DNA from: Isoetes taiwanensis
Taxonomy: Eukaryota; Streptophyta; Lycopodiopsida; Isoetales; Isoetaceae
NCBI GenBank assembly: GCA_021234155.1
Contig: JAJEKV010000062.1
Span: forward strand, 7,025,645 to 7,089,644
Reading direction: 5' to 3'
Length of the DNA stretch: 64,000 nt
The notes under the pieces were generated by a model that was given only the letters and a program-made list of their open reading frames with translations, ran no database searches and was not told where the DNA came from. Below are positions 56,602 through 64,000 of the stretch, in pieces (the first letter of the stretch is position 1; each line of letters begins with the position of its first letter). The translations under genes and the position numbers were made by a program.

Positions 56602-56622
56602 TGTTGTTGTTGTTGCTGTTGC

Positions 56623-56656
<34 letters not shown>

Positions 56657-56772
56657 GCTGCTGTTGGTTGCTGTTGTTGCTGTTGTTGTTGCTGTTGTTG
56701 TTGTTGTTGTTGTTGCCGTTGCTGTTGCTGTTGTTGTTGTTGTTGTTGCTGCTGTTGGGTTGTTGTTGCCGC
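56602..56772. repeat. (GTT/GCT)n trinucleotide microsatellite, ~170 bp
   Basis: Mixed TGT/TGC triplets with no interruption longer than a triplet. All frames are open and read as runs of Val, Leu, Cys or Gln; none is a gene. Confidence 0.95.
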
Positions 56773-57699
56773 CGCTGTCACCGGGCCGATGATGATGATT
56801 GTGGCAAGGGGAGGGCGATGACCCATTATTGCATGAAGCGTATGAGAAATCCAAGAAATTGTCATCAACGCTGCGCAGGAAGGTGCATATCCGGGGAGAA
56901 GTTGCTATCTCAAGGTGGTTTGTTTGAGGATGATATCGATGAACATGTTCCTTGAATCTCCATTCATGGAACTTTCACATAGAGAGGAAGTTGTCAAAGA
57001 AGTGAATTACGCCAACCGGGACTTCCATTCAATTCACTCAATTCACATTCGTGGGACATAATGAGGATTATATAGAAGATGAAGAGATTAAATCCAACAT
57101 GGAAAATGATCCATCCTAAGCAATTAGGGGATTTGACTCTTCGCTATATCTGTGATGATGATCTAGATAGAGGATATCGAAAGCACGATCTTAATGAAGT
57201 GGTTACATATGATTAATTAACATTGTTAATCTTATTGGATATGACACGGCGGTATGATCATTTGGTATTGAGCTGTTGTTTTTTATCTTCCTATAAATCT
57301 GCTTTCCCGTCAAGTTTTCGTGTATTCACACCATTATCTATTCCCTTATCATAATTTTATCCAAAATCATTCTTTCTACCAAGTAATAATTTCGTGCAAT
57401 ACTAAATCTTTTATTGATGTATATAAATACCAAACACGATTCTACTAACATATTAGATACAAGTTGATGGCATTATATTATAAGTCTTATGAAAATGTTA
57501 TAAATGATGTAGTCATAAATTGTTTAAAAATTGTTGCAACATAAATTGTAATATAAAGTTGATAAAGTTCTCAAAATCTGCTAAAATATTAGATGAAATT
57601 TTGATAACCTTTTGTTATATGTCTTAAGAAAAGGTTGCACAAATTTTAGTTTAAATATTGCTTAAAAGTCGCTGCAAAAAACCTACTTAATATGCACAA

Positions 57700-57870
57700 A
57701 AAGTTGACAAAAGGAGGTTATTGCTTGACAACATATTTGACACACCACGACAGACACAATTTTGACACACATACAATTTGTGTCAAGACGGCAAGATTGA
57801 CAATAAATTTGTCACGTTTCTAGGGTTTGTCACAAGGGTTGACACTATACCCCTCTATCCTCTTGTAGTG
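57700..57870. repeat. Right subterminal repeats and end of the CACTA element
   Basis: TTGACA(A/C), TTTGACACAC, TTTTGACACAC, TTGTGTCAAG, TTTGTCAC and GTTGACAC are packed in the last 170 bp before CTCTTGTAGTG, mirroring the left end. Confidence 0.8.
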
Positions 57871-57873
57871 ATG

Positions 57874-60800
57874 GGTAATGCATTATAAGTCACTCATCAC
57901 TTATAATGGTTGTTCATCCAAGATAGACAACCCATTTACCTTCTTAACCGTGACTTTTTGAACTTTGGCTAATTCTCCTTATTAGGGCGGATTTGGGATC
58001 CCAAATGGCTCATAACTTGATTAAGAATTCCATGTCATATTTGGCTTCACTCAAATGTTTTTGCATTTTTTTTATATTAAATCAGATATTGGCAATAATA
58101 AAGGAAGGAGCAGTGCTCATTTTGCATCCCATGGCAGGTTTTCATATGAGATGGATGCATTTATTAAGTACCACATTAATGACCCTCATTTTACAAAATC
58201 ATTCAAGGGACCAAAATGTTGGCTTTGTCTTCCTATTGTGCACGCACTCCATGCACCAATTGCTATTATCAAATTTTACTTAAAACCCTTTTTAATGCTC
58301 ACCCCAAGGTCACTAAGACTCATCCCTCTCCTCCTTCACTTTCTATTCATTCCAACTGTATGTTTCTATTCATTCCAATTCTAGGTCTCCTATAATGTTT
58401 TGTGTTTTTGCCCCATTTACAACACTCTCTGCTGTCACCGGAGGTGGGACATTATGTTCCATAGGGTCGTAGATGAGAATGCCGCCATTGGCAAGCCACA
58501 ACGACGGCTGGCGTGCGCATGCACCGGATATGGGAGAGTAAACGAGTCAAAATTAACCAGAGAACATGATGATTGTGATGAGGCTATTAAACTAAGCGGC
58601 ACAAGGAGGATGATTATATTCTGTATGGGTGGTTTTGCTTATGGACTATTTCATCCCCTATGTCAGCGATCCCCTTGTATGTATCTTGATTTTCCTTGAT
58701 AATAGATTGTCGTCATTCAAAAAAAAGTTGAAAGTACCAATACATCATGCATATACTCCTTTGATATGGTAAAAGAACTAATTTCAACAATAACAACATT
58801 TCAAAAATTGCCCCCAATGGTAACCTCTATGGATATGATTTTCTTGGCATATGGTTATGATGCATTTGCTTGAAATACATATGCCAATCGCGGGAAGAGT
58901 GCGTAGATTTTCTCTATTGATGTCTTTCTCATCTGAACTGCTGATATAAGCTTGGAAATACATTGACCACCGCAGAAGATGGCATTTCAAGAAGGTAATT
59001 CTTCAAACTGCTCACAAAATATGGAATGTCTGGGAAAACATGCAATGATCGTAGACTTTGTAATGAGTATTATCCGCCACCCGCATATAAAATGGGTCAT
59101 GCAGTTAGCTAAGTTGGTATGCAAAGCATTACTTGTTCGCTTAGCCATTCACACAGAAGGACGCTCTATTCAATTTTGGATTGTTGCATTCACAATGTTC
59201 AAAACTACAAATGCTATCTTGAGAAGTCAAACTTAGAGCATGAAACTTAAGCTTGCCCGCAAAATACCGTATAGAAATAGTACCGGACGATGGCCAATTG
59301 AAGTGGCTCACAGGCCAGATGAGCACATTTTCATGGCGGCCCATGAAACTATTGTCGCTACTTCTAATTTCAAAAATATGCAAATGATAATCGATTAGTC
59401 GAAATGTATGAGAAACTAGGCTTACAGAGAAGTTATGCATAGCTTACCAAGTCACATGCATGTTGATGGTTGCCACCGTGTTTGTTGCATAGTTTATGTC
59501 TATAACGATGGATGTCATACAATAATCAAGAAGGATCCACACTTGAAGAAGACCTATCGCACATGTATCAAAGTGGACATCCCATCGATCCGGAGCAAAT
59601 AATTGCCAAGAAATATTTCAAATTTCTGACCGCCAAATAAATGATAGCTCATGTCAATATAAACGGTACGTCGTGCTCTCCACAACTCTTGTTGAATTTA
59701 AATGGTATGTTGGGCTCTCCATATTAGCCAAGCCTCAAAGATAATCATCATCAAGTAATATTAATTGAAGATGACACAATACCTAGATCATTTTGAACTT
59801 CGAGTTTGATATATGACGTACAAAAATTTTATGATAGACATTAATGGAACTTCAGCTTGCCAAGCATAATAGATCTCACTTCAGATAACATGGCAAAATC
59901 TAGAGAAACAGAAAGTAAAGATAGATATCTTATCATCATATGTAGCAAATGAGTTTGATCTATTCCATTAGTTCTTTTTTCTGCCTAGTTCTATTCCATT
60001 TGATTAAAGCAACCTCGCTTTTTTCTCATATAAACCACCATGTACAATGCCTACCTAAATCACATCACCACTACAACATGCCTACAACAAACGACCATCA
60101 CCCTAATATCCCTAGCATCTCTTATTTAGCTAAGTGCACTAAAGGAGCATTGCATGTCCCTAGATACCAAGAGCACTAACCCGGAAAACGACAAATAAAC
60201 CCCTTAAGACCGCAACACAACCGACATCTTTGACAAATCGGGCTCAAACTAGAACACATGCTCCTTCTTTGCCGCTTTTAACAACATTGAAGCATTGATA
60301 AGAATGATGAGAAATGTCCCAATATTGTAAGTCAGTGGGTATACAATTCATCAACAAGCTATTTTTTGGTCCTCAGAGTGTGGCTTTTTACTCCTTTGAA
60401 TTTCGCCTTGTTCAGCTTCCCAGAATAAGGAACATCATATAGTCAAGTATATCACCTATGTAACATGTTCATGCAATAAAATCGCTTCAAAGACACAAGG
60501 ACATGATATTTCGTGTCGTAAAGATTGCTAAGGTCGTCTCGAATACCTCGTAAAGCAAGCTATACAAACTGTTCTCGCCCAGCAAGGTTCCTAATTCCAC
60601 GTGGATTGACCACTAAAATGGTTATCATTCAACACCGCGACCCTCGAAATTCCGCTACATTAGCAAAATTCGCCCCAACATATTTTGAATGCCAATACAT
60701 GTGCATACTCTTACAGTACTATAAACATGCCAAAGCCTCCTACCAAGGACTAATGCTCTGTGACAATGATGCTTCTTGAGGAAGATATCTAAAATTTATT

Positions 60801-61780
60801 TCAATAAAATTAGCCCATTCTAGTTGCTATCCTAACTAAATTTGTCGCAATGAACTTACATGTCTTATCATATAGCCTTCTAATCGCCATACAAGTAATG
60901 TGAAACCAATTACATGGGGTAACAAGAGAGAAACGGCCCTAGCTTTCCACCATTGAGAGGGATCATTACTTCGAACGCTTGAATCGGGTCGAAAGAAGAG
61001 GTGCACAAGAAAAATAGACCGCTTGGTACGAAAATCAGAATGCCATTAAGCACTCGACACAAATCCTTGCTTTCTTGGCCAAGTTTAGGGACCGCGATTC
61101 CACATCCAAACGTATTTCTGTTAGAGCCTTGCAAGAAACCAATCACCGAACTGGGTAAAAATACATGCAACATGCCAAAACGAAGAGATAGCTGCATATG
61201 CAAAATTTGAGAAGTTTAAAACTTTCTCCGTCTATCACATTACGTTTTATATGGAATATTATTGTGAACCCCTTTGATCGCCTAGAAATGATGCCGTGGA
61301 ATGAGCTTCACACCTCTTGGGTATTTACTTACATATTACAGATGGGCAATTGGCATGCAAGGCTCCAAAGACATGCACGTGCTTTTTGCCCCCTTGATTA
61401 TGTGGATTGCATATTTTAAGTTCCTCTCAGATATTCATATCCACGCATCTTTCACTCAATGAATGGAGTGCTGTATTTTTAAATCCTGTTTTAAGTTTAG
61501 ATATTTTTTTCCAAAATAGTATCTATATGTAAATTGTCAACCTGAACAGTTGAAACAAAAGACGTAGGGCTTCCACATTACATTGCATCCATTTGAAGAT
61601 CATACCGCATATTAGATCGCATTTCCAAATATTCAAGTTATGAGGTGAAGATGTTTTTATATAGCCAAGTGGGAAGTCAAATGGCCATTGTTAAAATCCA
61701 AGATTGTTGGTGAGACGAGGATATTGCATCCGACTCTTCACTACTTCTTAGGGTGGGTATAGTAAATTTAGAAGGATAAT
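57874..61780. other. Unassigned repeat-like DNA
   Basis: No gene is recognised on either strand. Frames at 57993-58384, 58979-59236, 59141-59440 (minus) and 60910-61203 (minus) are short and lack motifs. Positions 58690-58730 end in GTCGTCATTCAAAAAAAA, reminiscent of a LINE tail. The region may be strongly decayed transposon DNA. Confidence 0.4.
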
Positions 61781-61784
61781 AGAT

Positions 61785-61990
61785 GATAGATAGTATTTTA
61801 GAATGTCAATGTACCACTAGGCAGCATCCAACTCGACAGACTACACACCACACTACATTGCTCGCTTGGGCTCAGCTTCAACCACCTTTACATTAAGGCC
61901 TCGTTAGGATTTGACCCCAACAAGCACTGAAAAGTGATCAAGGCCTCAACTCGAGACCACATTGTTAGTGAACCAGTGCTACCACTCAGA
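61785..61990. repeat. Start of the H3-pseudogene repeat unit, copy 2
   Basis: GATAGTATTTTA..AT(G/C)(T/A).. CATCCAAC(T/C)(C/G)GACA, CACTACATTGCTC and GGCCTCAACTC(G/T)AGACC recur at about 63050-63250. The spacing is about 1.26 kb, so the unit is at least partly tandem. Confidence 0.75.
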
Positions 61991-62159
61991 CCAAATGTAA
62001 ACTTTTAGTGAGTTTGGCGATAATAAGATATTCTTTATTGCTTAACTTTTTCTTGTACTTTTTGTGTGTCAAGTTCTTTCTAGTGCTCCAACATTTGGTT
62101 CAAAAATTACCAAAGATATTTTCATTTTAATTCCATTGTTATTTATCTCTACCAAATTC

Positions 62160-62950
62160 TGGCCCATTTTGCCAAAGTGTTTGTAGTATAAAGTGCCTTT
62201 TATCGAGAAGCAAGCCATGGTCTAACTAAGCAAATTGAAAGGTTCACCTAAGTGTTCGTGAGGGTCAAAGAATACATTTTCCCACCTCCCCTGCTGGGAG
62301 GAGACACACACACACACAATAACACACACACACGATAGAGAATAAATGGCATTTTGATAATGGCCAACAAGATATTTAAAAACTCAAGACAAGGAATGAA
62401 ATGGAAAGGAACTACATCTAGTGTACATAGAGAGGTCTCTCACGGTAAGGAGAGAAGAAGAAAAACGAAAGAGCTTCTGTGAGATTGGAGCTGCATTAGA
62501 CACGAATACATTTCTAAAGTACATGGCTCTTACATCTAATAATTACTGGCCACATATATATATATATATTAGAGGGGTGAGGTCACCAAGAAAGAGAAAG
62601 CTCAAGGCTACGAAATGTAAAGGAGGCACCAAGTGGCGAACAAAAACGCAGGGAAGTACAACATGAGGAAGCGAAAGAAACAAGTGCCCATCGTGGAGTT
62701 TGTAGCATAAAGATCGTGAACCACCAACAAGAAAAAAATAAGCGGTGAGAAGAAACTTGGTATTAAAGCCCATCCCAGAAGATTAAGAAAACATCGAAAG
62801 CTAATCGAAGTTGGTTATCATACTCGTACAACATTCAAGCAAATTTCTGAATGCTCTAGATGGCAAAAGAAATAGCCGCGAATGGGTCTATTTGAGGACT
62901 TGCAACTTGGTACCATACATGCCATGGGATGATTATGCATAAGCATGCAA
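62160..62950 (+). pseudogene. Histone H3-fold pseudogene, copy 2, with shared leader
   Basis: The leader (TATAAAGTGCCTTTTATCGA at 62188) aligns with 38070. Positions 62590-62660 are Lys/Arg-rich (RKRKLKATKCKGGTKWRTKT), as in an H3 tail, though this is weak. Positions 62840-62930 encode GLFEDLQLGTIHAM, matching GLFEDTNLCAIHAK of H3, after CTGAATGCT, which parallels TTGAATGCT in copy 1. Relative to copy 1, about 70 nt of the loop-1 region are deleted. It has stops and shifts throughout. Copies 1 and 2 share non-coding flanks, so they descend from one already-dispersed unit. Confidence 0.7.
62303..62345. repeat. (CA)n microsatellite
   Basis: ACACACACACACAC with one interruption, followed downstream by a (TA)n run at 62552-62569. 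Confidence 0.95.
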
Positions 62951-63049
62951 GGTTTTGATTCACGCAGGGCCAGATCGGCGTTACTGGCCCTAATTTGGAA
63001 AATGACTGATCGAAGCCCACCAGGAAATAAAATGACTAATCAAGCCTAC

Positions 63050-63255
63050 TTTGAGATAGATAGATAGATAGTTATTTTAACATCACGCCATTAGACATCA
63101 TCCAACCGACAAATGACCACATTACACTACATTGCTCTATTGGGCCTCACACAACCACTTTTACATTGCATCTGGGATTCGATGCCCAAATACCGTGAGT
63201 GCACTTAGGCCTCAACTCTAGACCCGGTGAGAAGCTGCTAGAACCAAAGGCGCTA
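63050..63255. repeat. Start of the H3-pseudogene repeat unit, copy 3
   Basis: It aligns with 61785-61990 and begins with a (GATA)n tract at 63056-63073. No histone-like sequence follows before the window ends. Confidence 0.7.
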
Positions 63256-64000
63256 CTACCACTAGAAAATGTTTCTACCGGATGCTTCGCTTGATAGAAT
63301 TTCATATAGAGAGCTCTAGCCATGCACTTCCAATCATGTCAAAATCACTTCCTTCTTTCCCAATACTAGGTGCTCCAACATCGAGTACTTCCAAACCTCG
63401 AGAGATAAACCCAGTGACCATTATTAAGACAACTTTAAATCAATGAAAGTTTTAGTTTATTGGAGTTTCTATAGCAGGTTCAACCCGTGTATGAGGATAT
63501 CCTATTTGATCTTTTAAAAGTTTTTTCTTGTAGACCTTTGAAACACATTTGCATAAACCAACTGCTCATGCAAAACATAACGCCTTGGCGCGGGTTTGGG
63601 CTTCACATTTAGTGTAACTCATTGCTTTGTATTTCCATTGGCCCCCTTTAGTCGATATAGGTGGAAACAAATCATCGGCCTATTTCACTCTTATTATTGT
63701 CACCAACTCTGTCCCTTTGTCTTTGAATGGCAACTAATTGGCAAAGCACAATAGATCTTGTTAGTCAAATTTGAACCGCTTAAACTCACTTAGCTTATAG
63801 ACAAGTTGTTACTACCCCACCGCATGTTGGCAAGGAATAATATGCTTGTTGAAGGGGAAACTCATTGATGATAGAGAGATCAAATACTTATTGAAGTGGG
63901 AGGTTGATATACCGAGTCAGGTGCGACGAGGAGAAAGGCAAGGATGAAGGCATGGTCGCATTGAGGCTAGAGTAGTACGTAACTGAACGAAGTACAACAA
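63256..64000. other. Unassigned right edge
   Basis: Probably the continuation of repeat copy 3; no gene is seen. The copy-2 counterpart of the histone fragment would fall near or beyond the window end. Confidence 0.4.

Larger units (their letters stand above)
48563..57870 (+). mobile_element. CACTA (En/Spm, CMC) DNA transposon, 9.3 kb
   Basis: The left end is CACTACAAGAGAAAGG and the right end, inverted, CACTACAAGAGGATAG. The first 11 bp match perfectly, and TATAGTGTC is shared further in. Both ends are flanked by the 3-bp duplication ATG (48560-48562 and 57871-57873), as expected for CACTA elements. Subterminal repeats, TNP2 transposase remnants and a DUF4216 remnant lie inside, all on the plus strand. 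The coding part is broken, so it is a non-autonomous relic. A truncated LINE-B tail (52955-53106) and a trinucleotide microsatellite (56602-56772) sit within it. Confidence 0.93.

Noticed and set aside
56534-56868. Long ORFs of Val, Leu, Cys or Gln on both strands
   Set aside because: They are all readings of the trinucleotide microsatellite.
58640-58730. LINE 3' tail ending TCGTCATTCAAAAAAAA
   Set aside because: The similarity to the LINE-B tail is confined to a few words and a short A-run; too weak to call.

Overview
The window is nuclear DNA of a land plant with a large, repeat-rich genome. The plant signs are an intron-split histone H2A gene with plant type I histone promoter elements, a four-exon GDSL lipase gene, a receptor-kinase remnant, and Copia, CACTA, Helitron, L1-like LINE and Tourist-type elements. 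Gene density is low (about three intact protein genes and one tRNA in 64 kb) and old LINE copies are common. This fits a gymnosperm or fern better than a compact angiosperm, but the sequence alone does not decide the clade.

Layout. 1-400 is an antisense LINE reverse-transcriptase remnant. 480-12450 is one decayed LINE (LINE-A), split by a 5.9 kb Copia element (2625-8507, 5-bp target duplication TTTCT) and by a 1.6 kb solo-LTR-like element (9488-11086, duplication GTTGC). 13050-13194 is a Tourist-like MITE just upstream of an intact, intronless YqaJ-type exonuclease gene (13479-14528), probably organelle-targeted. A tRNA-Leu(CAA) gene lies at 15501-15584. 16-22.6 kb holds minisatellites, two fold-back repeats and an unrecognised eroded reading frame. 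22.66-25.5 kb is a decayed Helitron Rep region with an internal A-B-A-A-B rearrangement. 27.2-31.45 kb is a second LINE (LINE-B) ending in 27 A residues; a 150-bp 3' fragment of the same family sits at 52955-53106.

38.6 kb and 62.7 kb carry two related fragments of a histone H3-fold pseudogene, with several features closer to centromeric H3 (CENH3) than to canonical H3, inside a repeat unit that shares flanking non-coding DNA. H2A is at 40715-41293 and the GDSL lipase at 42077-43483. A minus-strand receptor-kinase fragment follows at 44249-44520. 48563-57870 is a structurally complete but decayed 9.3 kb CACTA (En/Spm) transposon with 11-bp perfect CACTACAAGAG ends, an ATG target duplication, subterminal repeats, TNP2 and DUF4216 remnants, and a 170-bp trinucleotide microsatellite. 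The last 6 kb is mostly unassigned sequence plus the second copy of the histone-pseudogene repeat and a partial third copy.

The working host genes look unrelated to each other. The rest records transposon insertion, nested insertion, tandem duplication and decay.
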